A DNA stretch of 64,000 nucleotides from Phorcus lineatus (GCA_921293015.1 OV121095.1:38785484-38849483), one strand, 5' to 3'; positions 35,341 through 48,900 are shown, counted from the stretch's first letter. Made by a program: numbers and translations. Notes: generated from the letters alone by a model not told the origin.

Positions 35341-38300
35341 CTGAAAACAAGAGAGAAAGTTAATTCATTGGCTAACAAAATGAGAAATACAACATGAGTA
35401 ATTCAAGTTAGAACACTTTGATTTTTAGCCAGAAAAGGACCACACAGGCAATAATGATGAATAACTGTTGAGTCTACTTTTTTTTACTAACTTAAGTTTT
35501 TATCAGATCACCGATTGCACGAGGTTGAGAATTTCAATGATTTCGACAAATAGATTGTTAAAAATGAACTTCCTTGAAATGATAATGCTGTTTTGAATAT
35601 AATTGTGTGATCGAAGACAATATCAAGCCAACAATGAGCATGAAAGTTTATTTTTGAGGGACATGTAATTTCCTTTCACAACCATTCACTTCAGCTGCTG
35701 AATGGTGCACTGTGGTCAGCTTACAGGAACAAAAGCTCACGACTCGCCAAGAAAGGGAACAATCAGGGATAAGCCTCTAGCTAAAAATAGCCCACCCAGT
35801 GCATTATGGGACCAGTGGTCAAAGGTTACCCTTTAAAACATACATGACCTTAATGAATAAAAAAACATTTTCTTAAACTTTACTTTTTAAACTGGCAGAA
35901 TAGAAGCACATGTTCTGAGAAAGTTCACAACAAAACACTGGAATCTGTTTTCAATAATGAGTTGGGCATGTTATGTATTTTCTCTTCAGTAACAATACCT
36001 GCCCTTCAAGCTAAAAGGGTTTGAAAATTATTACTTTTTTAAGTTTTTAAAAGTAAACATTGAAACATCAGTGTAAATATCCTGTGGTATGTTAGAATGA
36101 ACTGAGTAAGGTATTGTTACATTCTGAGTGCAGTGATTTAAAGCTGGGTAATTCGACAGCCAACACCACTTTCAGGGGGGTTTCGACAACATTTATGACC
36201 CAGAACACTTAGTTTTTGTGTTGGACTGTGAGAGGATTCAACCAAAGGTTGTGTAACCTTATTGTTGTGTACATGTTCATTTTGTTAGCACACTGTCCCT
36301 AATACATCTCATTCAAATGTTTACTGCAACCATTTTGATTCCCGGCCCAAAATTTAATGTCCATATTCAAAGTGACGGTATAACATCATTATTCAGCCAT
36401 TTTGTTTCCACAACCTCTCTGATATCAACAACTTTAGATTCCATCATTTATGACCCAAGGCCCATAAACTCAACACAGTGACGATAGTCGAGCCCCAGAT
36501 TCAAAACTGTATCATCACTATCAAGCTGAAAGCTCTTCCCTTGTGTAACCATCACCTCGCACACAGCTCATTCAACTCTAAACTGCAACCATCATGATCT
36601 TGGGCAAGAAAAATTTCCACACATCGGGATTAAGAGTCAATAAACCCTTGGCAACAATGTTATGACATATACCATATAACTGATAGCTCGGTTTGAAACA
36701 ATTGCCTTGTTATGGCCTGGTTAGGACAAAATAATGAATAAAATGGTTCAACGGTGACAGATTGATGGCTATTTCCTGTATCAAAATGCCTAAAATGGGG
36801 CTCAATTCCATGACCAATGTCAGGGGTGAATGTATGATGAATTGGGGGTTGAAGGGAAAATGAGGGGTGAAGACATAAAATGACGAAAGTTTTGAAACAC
36901 CAGTCAAATTAACTTTTTTATATTTCGTTTTAAATCGTCGGCAAATGTTTCAGATAAGAAATAAGTGTTTGTTTTAGCTTTTTGATTATATTATATTATT
37001 ATTATCCAAAAGACTTTACATACACAACAGGACAGAAAAATAAAATGTCATGAAAGCACTTAGCACAGCACCTTTAGACGTATAAACTAAAAGAAGCAAA
37101 TGTCACTTCATATGCTGAACACAAAATTGAAAACTTCAGACAAAATGAATAGCAAAGGAGACACACTTAAACAGGTTAAATCTTCTAAAAAAAAAAATCC
37201 TATTTCACATTCTGAAAGCATTTCGAAGCAATTGTTCTTAGAACTCTCCAAACATGAAATTAAACTTAACAGATTGATAGAAACTCGACTCATATGGTGC
37301 AAAATCCATCCCAAATTTTTCTTTATCTACACAATGCCCATAAGTTACAGTAAAAACTGCCCAAAATATCAAAGCAGAACTTAAATCTGGCACTCTCCAT
37401 GCAATAAAGTCCAAAAACGATGGAAGTAACGGAGAGCAAGCCTCTTATATTACAAGATTGATAGCACTCTGCATTGACTGCACCATAACGTTTGCATATA
37501 CGGGTGCAGCAGAACTCGTAAATGCCTGTTAAATAGATAACGCAACCGCGGCGGCCCCTCAAACAGTCGAGCTGAATCATATCTCACTGATAGGGGCACC
37601 AACCTGCTTCAAATTTATACTGTTTTTTGAAACTTTTTGAAAAATATTGTTGACTACCAGAAATTCATCTGTGCATCCAAATAAACATGTACATTGCATT
37701 GATAAATTTGATAAAGAATTCAATGTTAAATTTCTCACATTCTTGAGTCAGGGGGAAGCTTAGTTGTGGACATTAATTTCAAATGTTTTAAACAAAATCA
37801 AAGACTTTTTTTACTATGGATAATGTACCTCATCTACTCCTTGTTTACCAGAGGTAATAAGGTACATCCTTGCTACAGCGACTATTACTCCTTTCACTTT
37901 GCATTTTTTTTGCTGACAGGACAAAATTGTGCAGGCTGTTTTGATGCTTCTGGCAGCAGAGGCTTGCATTATAATCAGGATTTTTAACTAACATGAAAGT
38001 GGGAGAGAAATTATGATTTTCATGATCCATTTCATGTCTTCCCGTTTTCATTTAAAAAAATTATATTTCAGGAAATTGGTCTGTGGTATAAGATTGAAGC
38101 GATAGGCTTTCATCATGGCATCTTAAAGAATTCCTTTATCAGTAGTTTTTCAAAACCAAACGACTAAAATGTTCCATTTCAAAGCAAAAAACAAATATTT
38201 TGCAGGAAACTGAAACCTGTGACCATAGTAACAACCTATCACACAATGAAATCTCATAAATCTTTCAATATTACCATCTTTGTGTGGTTTTTTTCAAAGT

Positions 38301-39070
38301 TAAATTTGTCTTATACAAAATACATTAAAGACCAGTGCTACAGTTCCTCACTTTCGGCCTTCAGATTAATACTTTGAATTGACTTTTGAAGAGAAAATCA
38401 ATCAAGCTTTCATAAATAGCTTTTATCTGAAATTTATATGAGACTGCCTCGGATCCCACACACATGAAGCATACCATATTGCTAAAGCTTACTTACAAGA
38501 ATATACCAACCTCAATATCTTTGCTTCTACATATGTACTTGTTAAGAATTATTTATTCAGCTCTTTCTCTCTTTCTAGGACCAATAGATGAATTAATAAC
38601 TGCTCAAAAATTCTAATTTTTTTCTGAAAGATGCAAGGGCACTTATAAATGTCTATGTATACCAAATGAATTGTCTAATAAAAAGAAATATACTTGTTCC
38701 TACACTCTTGCTATCAATGCACGATTTAAAATTTGCAAAATAAGCATCTTCCTTCAGTATTTGAGTACCTTAAGCACAGATGCAAACACTAGAGAATCCC
38801 TCTGAATTTTTTTCCACAGAAATTACATCTTCCTTTTTTGTCAGGTAACAGAATAATGCCAATGAGATGGCAAAGACTTAGTATTTCCAATAGCACAAAT
38901 TATCCTTCCCCTTGCAAACATGCAGTGTGCAACAATTCACAATGTCTGACCTACTGTTAGCGAGAAAGCTAATGATATTCATTAGTCTGGTTTGTGACCT
39001 TAAACAATATGGAAACACAGGGGTGCATGAAGTTAACCTATTTTGTTGGGATCTCTAGCCCCCTGCTGTT
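35341..39070. other. Probable upstream glypican intron, AT-rich
   Basis: Begins with the exon A acceptor tract on minus. Apart from the cysteine-rich frame at 37.3-37.6 kb, I see nothing assignable. The exon that should precede exon A was not found here. Confidence 0.6.
37323..37580 (-). other. Cysteine-rich open frame with an insulin A-chain-like stretch, unrecognised
   Basis: This 85-codon frame has an in-frame stop just upstream and contains GRR followed later by GIYEFCCTRIC, then cysteines after 9 and 3 residues. An acceptor-like ATCTATTTAACAG immediately precedes the GIY codons. GI-x-E-x-CC-x3-C is the start of an insulin/IGF A chain, but that family has 8 residues before the next cysteine, not 9, and no B chain is visible nearby. 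CCTR...RY also faintly echoes the glypican TCC motif, though the rest does not fit. Function unassigned. Confidence 0.15.
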
Positions 39071-39071
39071 A

Positions 39072-39375
39072 GGTGAGGTGATTTGTGCTTTAATACCGCT
39101 TTCAAGACTATTTCACTTATATCACGGCAGCTAGTATTATTGCAGAGAGAAAGCCTGCAAAACCAATGTGGCTATGTATTGCGTTAAAACCTGCGAGCAT
39201 CGGCTGGAACTTGCAAACCATGGGTGGAACTGCACTGAAATTCAGCGTAGCATTGCACTCTAACCTTACTGCATGAAAAACAGCTGTCTACTGCAGACAA
39301 AGATGCAAAGCCCTTGGCGGGATATAAACCCCAGACCTCTTGATCCGAAGCCGAATATCCACTGCGTTAGCGGCA
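39072..39375 (-). mobile_element. tRNA-derived SINE copy
   Basis: Full-length copy with body AATACCGCTTTCAAGACTAT...GCAGAGAGAAAGCCTGC. The tRNA head is diverged: ATATAAACCCCAGACCTCTT carries a weak B box, and the A-box region is altered to CCACTGCGTTAGCGGC. It is oriented like the other copies. Confidence 0.8.
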
Positions 39376-40106
39376 AAAGTAAAATATTCATAAAGAATAA
39401 CTCTGAATATTTGTGATGAACACTGAAAACTAAGACCCTTATCTTATTACAATTAAGTGTTCATTTGATCCAATTAATTACCAAAATCAAAGATTGACAA
39501 TAAAAATGCTACTTATGTGACTTATTTCAATTATGCTAATTGTAATCAATTGATTCTAATCACATCAAACCATGGATCCAATCACTGCAAGGTAACGTTG
39601 TTATTCCCCTTGATGTAGAACTACTCTTACGATCAAAGGTCAATACTATTTTGTTCACTCATCACTATTCACAAAATTGACCCAAAGGTTGATGCCAAAC
39701 TGAAGACAATTCCCTCTGAACAATTAGAATCATTTGAATCAAGGACCAACAACACAAGAATCTAATTCTTTCCAAGTTCATCAAGCAAATTTGTTGTCCA
39801 GCGAGGTAACTAATAAAATGACACTCATCACATTAGCGAGAAGGGCAGGATCTTTAGTTGTGAAATTGATTTCTGTCTGTAGGCGATTGTTCACTCCAGC
39901 TGTGATGTACAGGGTCACACATGAATCATTCATAGAAACCTACAGCTCTACACAATACTGCCTTTTACTTGCTACAGATCTGTAGCTGCTACATAGTACC
40001 AATTCTTTGAAGGGCATTTTGAAATGATATACATAGGATGACAACATTTTATGAATAACATCTTCATTATTTTGAAATTCATGTTGTTTTCTTGAGTATA
40101 TGCTTA

Positions 40107-40236
40107 CTCCATCTTCAGTTTGGATGTAGGGAATATGAAATGGGGAACATATATACCATAACTAATATTTAATGTTACTTGGTATGATATATATGTACCT
40201 TATTTCATATTCCCTACATCCCACCTGAAGAAGGAG
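40107..40236. repeat. Fold-back element with about 54-bp arms
   Basis: Left arm 40107-40160 (CTCCATCTTCAGTTTGGATG...) and right arm 40183-40236 (...CACCTGAAGAAGGAG) are complementary with few mismatches around a short AT-rich loop. A piece resembling the 30.5 kb fold-back (ACAACTTCTTTATTGCAGG) lies 150 bp further on, which suggests the two are parts of one repeat family. Confidence 0.75.
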
Positions 40237-40870
40237 CAAGTAACATAGTCAGACACATCCTGAAACATCAAAAAGAAAATGTTGCATCCTAAATAACTGT
40301 ATAAGTTATGAATAAAAGAAAATAAATCATTCAAATTTCCATATCTGCAGTTATCAATCAACACATTGAAGAGAGAACAAGTTCTCTGGATTTACAACTT
40401 CTTTATTGCAGGAGTGCACATCAACAGAACTTGTTTTCTTTTCATCTGACAAACTTCTAAAAGCCTCTCAAAGAACAAAATTATGTGTAGGATATCCAGT
40501 GTCTTGTGTCTAATGGAGCTCCACTGATAATCATGCAGGCCATATCAACCTTGGTATTCATATCTGTACAACCACGGCTGGCCGATTAGCTAAACAAGGT
40601 AGATTAGCCTTATGTGGTTATGAAATTTCATACACCTAGTTGCCCAGCTTGTCTAATAATCCACCTGTAAGTGACTAGTTATTCCTTCTTATCACCTGTT
40701 TGCCACCAATGTTATTACATGATGAGGCATGCAGCATTAAATAGTAATACAGCCATTGGCTGGAAACTCTAGTATCTTGGCAGTTTCTGTAGACTATGAT
40801 GATCATAACTCAATGTTATACCTATGCGTTAAGGGTACCCTTAGCACTAACAGAGCTTTGTGAAATTAAG

Positions 40871-40998
40871 GCCTGGGCCTCCTTTCAAAAAGCAACCTTT
40901 ACTAAGGTTAACCTTAACTCCCATGCTTTTACATTGCACTAAGGTTACCTTAAGGACTTACGATCACCTTAAGGCTTTGTGAAAAGAGGCTCTTGGCC
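40871..40998. mobile_element. Short inverted-repeat MITE
   Basis: The ends GGCCTGGGCCTCCTTTCA and, inverted, GGCCAAGAGCCTCTTTTCAC pair. The inner arms CTAAGGTTAACCTTAA and TTAAGGACTTACGATCACCTTAAGG are also partly self-complementary. Related pieces lie at 13246-13313, about 40815-40870 and 57325-57446. I have seen similar TTACGATCACCTTA...GCTTTGTGAAA segments in molluscan DNA. No coding capacity. Confidence 0.65.
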
Positions 40999-41462
40999 TA
41001 TATGAAGGTTTCCTTTGACAATAGGTAAAGTTTCCTATGCAAACAACCTCTGAATTGTTTGACATATATTGCACAAAAAGGTTTCCTTTGTTAGCAAGTC
41101 ATGATTTCTGCAAGTGTGGTGTAAGTAGCATCAATCAAATCAGCAGAAAAAGAGTAACAAAGCAATGCAGCCAATTTGCTGAACCTCTGAGCATATAAGC
41201 AACCCCAGGTAGCAACTGATGAGAGCTATGATCCTATGCTGAATGCTTTACATGCAGAGAATATCCGAGGGATATTTCTGCATAAAGGACCAAAATCACA
41301 TAAATATGATTTATACTCTATGATGATAAAGTCAAGTGAGATGTGATAACTCATGGCAAAGGCCATACCAAGACAGTACGACTTGCACCTTCCATCGTTG
41401 CAAACATGCACATGCATGCACATGCAATGCAAACCTCTGATCAGTATTAAGGCTGAGTGTAT

Positions 41463-41778
41463 TGAGTGAGTGAGTTGGGGTTTTTAAGGCCGCTTTCAAG
41501 ATTATTTCACTTGTATCACGACTGCTAGTATTATTGCAGGGAGAAAGCCTGCAACACCATTGTGGCTATGCATTGCGGTGAAACCTGCGGGTATTGGCTG
41601 GAACTAGCAAACCATGGGTGGTACTGCGATGAAACTCAATGTAGTATTGCACCCAAACCTGACTGCGTGTAGAACAGTTCTCTACTGCAGACAAAGTTAC
41701 CAAGCCCCTGGCAGGATTTGAACCACAGACCTCTTGATCTGAAGCCGAATGTGCTAACCACTGCGCTATCCCGCCCCG
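41463..41778 (-). mobile_element. tRNA-derived SINE, best copy
   Basis: Read on minus, it opens GGGGCGGGATAGCGCAGTGG with a polymerase III A box (TAGCGCAGTGGTTAGC) and, about 35 bases on, the B box GGTTCAAATCC. A roughly 250-bp body follows and it ends in CTCACTCACTCA repeats. Four other copies lie in this window. The body end (GCCGCTTTCA...TATCACG) resembles a SINE I associate with abalone-type gastropods. Confidence 0.85.
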
Positions 41779-44035
41779 AGTTTAATGAACGGGTATGAGT
41801 AAAGGGTGATAAAATATATATGCCTCCAATTGTTGGATGTAGATTTCAGCACAATCAGAGAAGACTGAGGTCCTCCAATTGCGGTGAACGATCGATTTCA
41901 CTGCAGACACTTACAATGATGGATTTCCTCATTGTACGTAGCCTGTTTTCAGGCTACAATTTAGATTCATCGGCCTAGCCAGTAATTCAATTCATCTGTA
42001 TGAATAATTAAACTTAACCACGGAAGAAGCCGGCTCTAGCAATATAAGAAAAAAGATTTATCCCAGTCTATTGCTTAACCTTGCCCCTCAACTTCAAAGA
42101 AAGTAAAAAAATATCTCCAGCATTAGCATTCAATACTTTGATTATCATAAACTGGCCAATTATCACCGTTACGCAATTTCCAACATAGCTGCATATTTAA
42201 AAACCTCTTCAATCTACATATTCACTGATCGTAAAGAAGCAGTGTAAAAATGCAATTTCACCAAAATTGGCCAATCATTTTACTGAATTGCCATACTGAT
42301 TTAGGATTCATCTCTGCTGATCAAAGTGATAAAATGAAAGTTGTTTTTAGAACTTATTTAGAGTTGTAAGTGTGAAAAAAGAAAAACTATTAAAGCAGAA
42401 AATGAAACTAGTGAGGGTACTACTAAATTCTTCTGTTTTGTAATCTGCTGAGGTATGCAAGAAATTCTTCACTAAGTGCTGTTTTTAATGTTTTAATAGA
42501 AAGTAACTCTAAACTTTGAAATGTTGATATGAAATGAAAATAACATTGAAACAAACTGATGTATTTGAAGTTAACGAGACAAGTTTAGAAAAGTTTCAAG
42601 ACAAAGTCAATATCTGAAATACTGTAGTGATGTATTGTTTTCAGAATAATTTTGATAAATCAATTAAGACATACCGCATAGCAAAAGTTTAGTAATGCAA
42701 AGAGATAAAGTTCCAATATTATTATATCAGGGGATAAAACATCTTTATTAGATATCTCACTTTGCAATTATAGTGTCATAATGTCTAGACTAATATGGCT
42801 GCAACCGTTTTGCCTGTCGTAACTTTATAGTTCGGAACACACAAACTTCATGACTGCTTGCCATACCACCAGTCCCTTTGACATTTCCTAAGCTATCTTT
42901 TTGTTTAATTCAGCAACGATATTGTATGTTTACTTCGACCCCCTCTCCTCCTCAAAATGAAAATACAACATGTGTAAAAAAAATTTAAATATCTGTTGCA
43001 AATTTTCTTATACTGTTAATATATGACACCTATCCTTTCGAAATGAGAAATCTGTATAAAATTTACTATGAACCTCAATGATATAAATCATGTACTAAAT
43101 CAAATTACATTGATTGCATGGCTAAAGACAGTGTTTGAAATGAGCCTGGAAAATTAGCAGCCTAAAAGTATGACTTCGTAAATTCTAGGGCATAAAAAAA
43201 AGAATACCTTCAAAAGTTACCAAAACAGACCAAAAATAACCAGCTTTTGGCTGGCGGATGCACCTTATATTAAAAAAAAATGCTGATGATGAATAATTGA
43301 CATACACACACCCTTCCTTATAGCTGTTTCCGTCACATTCTATTTCTAAGAAAAGCAAAATTTGATCATTTTATCCTTTTTTCTCATTTGATGAAGGGAA
43401 CTTGATATACATCCTTCATTGTGCCTTAATGTCTTCGTTTACAAATTTTAATCTATTAAAACAGCAATTTTCTAAGCAACACTGACATCATTTACAAAGA
43501 AATATGAAAAATGATGCAATCTGATCTTCGCATCAATTCAACAAACAACGTTCTTTTTAAATCACATTTTTTCAAAATTAGGTCAAAACATCAGAGGAGG
43601 TTTAGCAATGCAAACATGATATCTTTCCAAAAGCCTTTTAATTTAAACAAAAACTAAAGATCACTCAATAACATGAGATGTAAATATCCCAAATTCTTTA
43701 ACAGAAAATGTTTAAACACATATTTGAAATGAATATAACCAGCGCAGCAAAAACATCACACCCACGAAACTTTTTATTTGTTTCAAAAAGTGTCCAGTTA
43801 CAACAGAGTTGCTCCACTTCCCTCAACTTGCAAGCCATTTGGGTTCTTCTTTCCTACACACATTGGGAATGCAGAACTACAGAGATAGACTACATTCAGT
43901 CTCTTATCTTATACAGTATATGAAATAGCATCAGAAATATGCCTAGACTTGCTTTTGATGAGCTTATGTTTCAGCCTAGGGTGCAGAAAAATTGTTATAA
44001 ACAAGAGTCTGTGTGTTGAACTACAACAGAGAAAA

Positions 44036-44275
44036 TACAGAACTATAGAGATAATACATTACTATAGAGAAGATACAGAACTATAGGTGATACAGCACTA
44101 GGGAGGCAATATGGAACTAGGGAGACGATACCAAACTATAGAGAAGATACAGAACTAGGGAGGCAATACAGAACTATGGAGACGATACCAAACTACAGAG
44201 AAGATACAGAACTATAGATAAATACACAGCAATAGACCATACAGAACTATAGAGATAACAAACTATAGACGACAG
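44036..44275. repeat. Degenerate short tandem repeat (AGAACTATAGAGAnGATAC)
   Basis: About a dozen imperfect units of roughly 20 bp, alternating GAACTATAGAGA, GATACAGAACTA and AGGGAGGCAATA variants. Confidence 0.85.
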
Positions 44276-44930
44276 AGATAAGGAGACAAATTCCCCTTCA
44301 AGAAGTCCACATAAATTTAATAAGTGTCAAATATTGCTCTTCTAGTGTTTTCCAGAGATACTGGAAACTAAATAAATATGTTTTCTCTGTGAATCGAAGA
44401 CACTGCTAGCGGTGGGAGTGAGACTGATGTGTTCTGCAGGTGACAGGGGGATACCCTAAGGATACACACACACATTCAATGTGCAGAGAAAGGACATAAA
44501 AATTCCCCACAAGCCAACGCTGAACTATTTGGAGAAAATGAGAACAGAATGTGTGAAATAAATGCTTCTAACTAAGTGAACAGATGTAAGTGTTAAGTGC
44601 ACAAGTCTATCTCTCATGAAAGGAGAACTTTTTGGTTGATCCAAATGTATTTATTTATTTAGCAATTGCTGTGATGCATAATGAAAGTTTTATAAGTGGA
44701 TCAATTCTCAAAGCTTTTCACTCCTTATCTCTTTAAAATGAAACATATGAGAATCAATTTTAAAAGTTTTATTCAGTGAATTAAAAAGGAAGAAATCCTA
44801 TCAACCGTTCATTCAAAAAATATTTTTTATAAAAGTAGACAAAAGATTACAATTCAATGTTATTTACAAAACGTCCTGTTGTAAATAATAAAGAAATCCA
44901 GTCGACATCAAACTTGTGATACAAAGCATA

Positions 44931-45187
44931 TTAAAAACTGGTATCTAAGGCATTAAGAACTTCAATGATAACTTGGAAGTGTCTACTTAACCAACAGAAC
45001 TGAAGAAAGTCAATCTGACGTGGAACTTCTTGCCAAAGGGGACTCATTTGAGCCCTCAATAATAGTTCCAACAGCCTCTGCAAACTTTTCCTCTGATTTA
45101 CATGGCTCAACAAGCTTCTCAGCTGTTGGACTCTGACGCTACCAGCCATTAACCCCCTATATACCAAAACCATAACATTGGAATATT
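44931..45187 (-). other. Leucine-rich open segment after an acceptor-like site, unrecognised
   Basis: After TTTTGGTTTTGATTGGATACAG on the minus strand, about 85 codons stay open and end LNALDTSF-stop at 44931. The middle part (SLQRLLELLLRAQ, then FLQFCWLSRHF) looks amphipathic and helical, with balanced codons in an otherwise AT-rich stretch. No convincing donor ends it, and I recognise no family. It could be an unassigned exon, a decayed transposon fragment or chance. Confidence 0.15.
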
Positions 45188-45639
45188 CTGTATCCAATCA
45201 AAACCAAAAGGCTAAAACACTGGCATACAGAGTTTCAAATCCAAGATCCATGTCAAAAACCACCAGCGCCTACACATAAACAGATTGTTATCCTGTGATA
45301 GAACCATGATTACAAAGTAAAACACGAGTTAAATGAATACAGCAGTTTTCTGAATTCCCTAGATTGTTGTAAGTTTGGGAGTTAAGGTAACACAAACAGA
45401 TCCCCACATACTTACATAAGGTAAAGACATAGAGAAAGCTTCACCTTGTTAGCAGCCCTTGGTTCCAAACATGTTGCAACAACCCGCTTTCATCACTGGT
45501 GGAGGGGAACTTGCCTGCAGCAATTCATAATTACCAAAGGTGTAACAAGGTGATACTCCTCTTATCTTCCTCTCTAGATGCTGAATATCGGACATTATTT
45601 AGTGGAGACTCGTATCTTTCCATTTACACTTTCCAAGAG

Positions 45640-45929
45640 AGTGAGTGACTTAGGGTTTAACACCGCTTTCAAGTGTATTTCACTTACATCGCGGCTGCTC
45701 GTATTATTGCAGGAAGAAAGCCTGCAACACCATTGTGGCTATGCATTGCTGTGAAACCTGCGAGCATCGGGTGGTTCTGCGCTAAAATTTCAGTGTAGCA
45801 TTGCACCCAAACCTGACCGTGTGTAGAACAGTTCTCTACTGCAGACAAAGTTGCCGAGCCCCTAGCGGGATTCGAACCACAGACCTCTGGATCCGTAGCC
45901 GAACCCCCTAACCACTGCGCTATCCCTAA
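45640..45929 (-). mobile_element. tRNA-derived SINE copy
   Basis: Starts GAGTGAGTGACTTAGGGTTT and ends CTAACCACTGCGCTATCCC. On minus the B box is intact (GGTTCGAATCCC). A short internal deletion removes the GGCTGGAACTAGCAAACC part of the body. Confidence 0.82.
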
Positions 45930-48900
45930 AGAAAGAAGAAGAATTTGTATGAATCTTAACAGCCAATCTTACATTGTTGATGCCAAAATTCCTTTCAGTA
46001 TCATGTTCACGATCCTCTCAAAGAAATTATTGGTACACGCTTAATAAATGTCCGAACACATTGCTTTGAAAGTCTTTTCATTATGAGCAACAATGGCACA
46101 AATGCACCTAGTGAGCCATAATTCTGGAACTTTAGTCCCTAAAGCATATTTCAAACAGGGTATGTCATTAGACATAACTCTTATTGACTTTACATAAGCA
46201 GTACCACAGAATACGAAGTTGGACTGAAAAATTAAATCTCTTCAAAAGGAGTCTTAAGAGGAGGGAAACAGGGATTATGGAAATATTTTCTGTCAAAAAG
46301 CCAACATTCTTTAACCTCAAAGAATGTTTATGACTCTGTTACACTCCCTTTAATCAGAAGTTTCAATCACAAAGTGTCTCCCTTCAAGTCAGGATACCGA
46401 ATGAATAATTCACAAGCCAGGAGAGATGATTCTGATAAATCTCACCAGGCTCAAAACTGAGCCACTTTTATATCCTTCTGCAATTTATTATTCTTAAAAC
46501 AGAGAGAAACCTCTTAAATATACGCAGAAAGTTAGCTCGTTATAGCCACAGCCAGATTATTACTGTACATATTTCAGGAACAGCTATCTTAACTGGCTTT
46601 ATTGGGTCTGTATATCGACATAGACACTAGCGGAGAATAGCTTGTAATTCAATACAGATAATGTATGTATTGTAAACAACAATAACACTCATGTCATCTA
46701 TGTGATAACTCTTATCAACTTAACCTATATCTCCTATCTCTTATGGGAATAACAATGCCATGTTGCAGTATTGTATATATGCAACGAGTGCAAAATTCTC
46801 TCCAAGGTTCAATGAGGAAACCGGTTAGATAGTACAACTTGGAACAATTATTCATGTACAAGAATAAGTGCTTAGCACATACCAGAATATTACACTTTTT
46901 GTATTACATATGATTACAAGAAAAGTGTTAGCAGTTAGTTTTGAAAGAAGATCGGAAGAAATTTTGAAAGTTATGTGTAGTTTTTTCTTGTTATGGTCCC
47001 ATTCATGTAAACACAAATGCGTAATGGTTCTCACCTTTTGTTTTCAAACATAAGTTCAAATACATTAGTAATGCATCTCCAGCACTTCATTTGCATTGTT
47101 AACGTATGATTTACAGCAAGATGTATAGCAAATGTACAGAAAAAGACAAACGCTAAAAACAAGACATTTGTAAGATATTTTCCTCCATAATGAAATCTTA
47201 CACAAGACCAACATTTCCCAGCTGAGCTAAACAGAAGCAAGATCAATCAGTCCGCACAGTAGCAATGACCTCAGCTTAGGGTCACGACCCCTCTGACCCT
47301 TGACCTCCTTGTTGGCCTTTGTTTCACCAACAGCCAATAGAGGTGAGCTGTGTACTTGGTAGTGAGGATTCTCACAGCATAGAAACAAAGGGGAAAGATG
47401 GAGCTGTTTGTCTTAACCCATCTAGTCGTTTTTACGTAAGATTTACAGACCTATTTCTGTTAGAATTGAATTAGTGTAATAACTTCAACTGGTGTCAAAA
47501 TGAGCAAACACTACTAAATGTCATTTTCACTATAAAGAAGTTGTTACCCAGAAAATCTTGCTGTTCCCATGTATGCCAGTTAATGCCCTTCAAAGAGTTG
47601 TAATAGCTTGGATTAAAAAATAAAATCTGTCTGGTTTTTTAAGCAATATTTTATTCTAAAAGAAGTTTTTGAAGAAGAAAATCTTGGTGCTGCTCCTTGT
47701 TCTATAATAAGTCATCTTATAATAATTCTTCACAAAAGATCAAAAACACTGAACTATCATCAGGAACTGATTAATATTTAAGGGATATGTATATAAAGGA
47801 CACAATCAATAACTTCGTATGTCATGAAATTTCAAGTATTTAATAAATTCTCTGCAAGTTCTGGCTATTGACATATCAAATTAAATATTAATGCACCGGT
47901 GTGTACCAGAGATCAATAAATCAGTCTCATTTAATCCTGACCTACTCTCAATGGCACAGACCATAAATATCTGTTATCAAAAGGTCTTTAACTCTATGTA
48001 AGAGTGACCACTTGACTTGATGTACAACAGATCGGCAATTGTCCGTGTGTGCACAGGCTGGTCAAGCTTACCAAGACAAACAACTTCAACTTTATCAACT
48101 TTCTCAGGTGTAACAGAACTCTAAGACTATGTTGCTTGACCTACCTAATGTTTTCAAATACTAATAATAACTAATAAAAGAACACATGATGCTGGACTGT
48201 TTGTATAGGTATATACCAAATTTGGTGAAATCTAAGCATATTTGGACAACCCTCGTGCATAGACATAACCTACTACATTTCTACTAATTGATATCAACCT
48301 CCTTTAACAAAAGTCTCACAAGAGAAAGACAACCAAGAACATATCTGTTCAACAGATATATGAGAATAAAATACCCATTTGTGAATACAAATAATCACTA
48401 TCTACGGTCATTTCATTAAATTGAAAATGAAACATGATTTTAGAAATTCAACTTCAGAAATTGTAACATATCAGAACAAATATGAAGAGGTTGATCACTT
48501 AAAGAAGAATGTCGATAGTCAACTTCTTTCTGACAACTTATGTAACATATGATTTTGTGCAAGACATATTTACATGAATTATTTTAAATAAAGTTGAATA
48601 TTTATAGACCTTGGCCTCCTTCCTCAAATCAGCCTCGTAAATGCCTATCACTGAAGTAAGATTATAAAAACTAGACAATCCGAAGTTTTCATACAAGCCC
48701 GAACCAACTGCCATCTATTATGTAGGGACTGGGAGGACAAAGAATAAGACCTGATTCAACACGAAACTGGTCAAAGTGAAGCAATTTTATCTCATCAAGT
48801 GTCGTGTCAATATGGACGTTGAGCTATCTGTGATAGAGACGTCAACCTCAGCTCAACTCACATCCAGGCTGCCACATAGGTGATACGGCCAATCAAATAT

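Larger units (their letters stand above)
41780..45635. other. Probable intron, AT-rich
   Basis: Holds the short tandem repeat at 44.0-44.3 kb and the leucine-rich frame at 44.9-45.2 kb. Otherwise nothing recognised. Confidence 0.55.
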
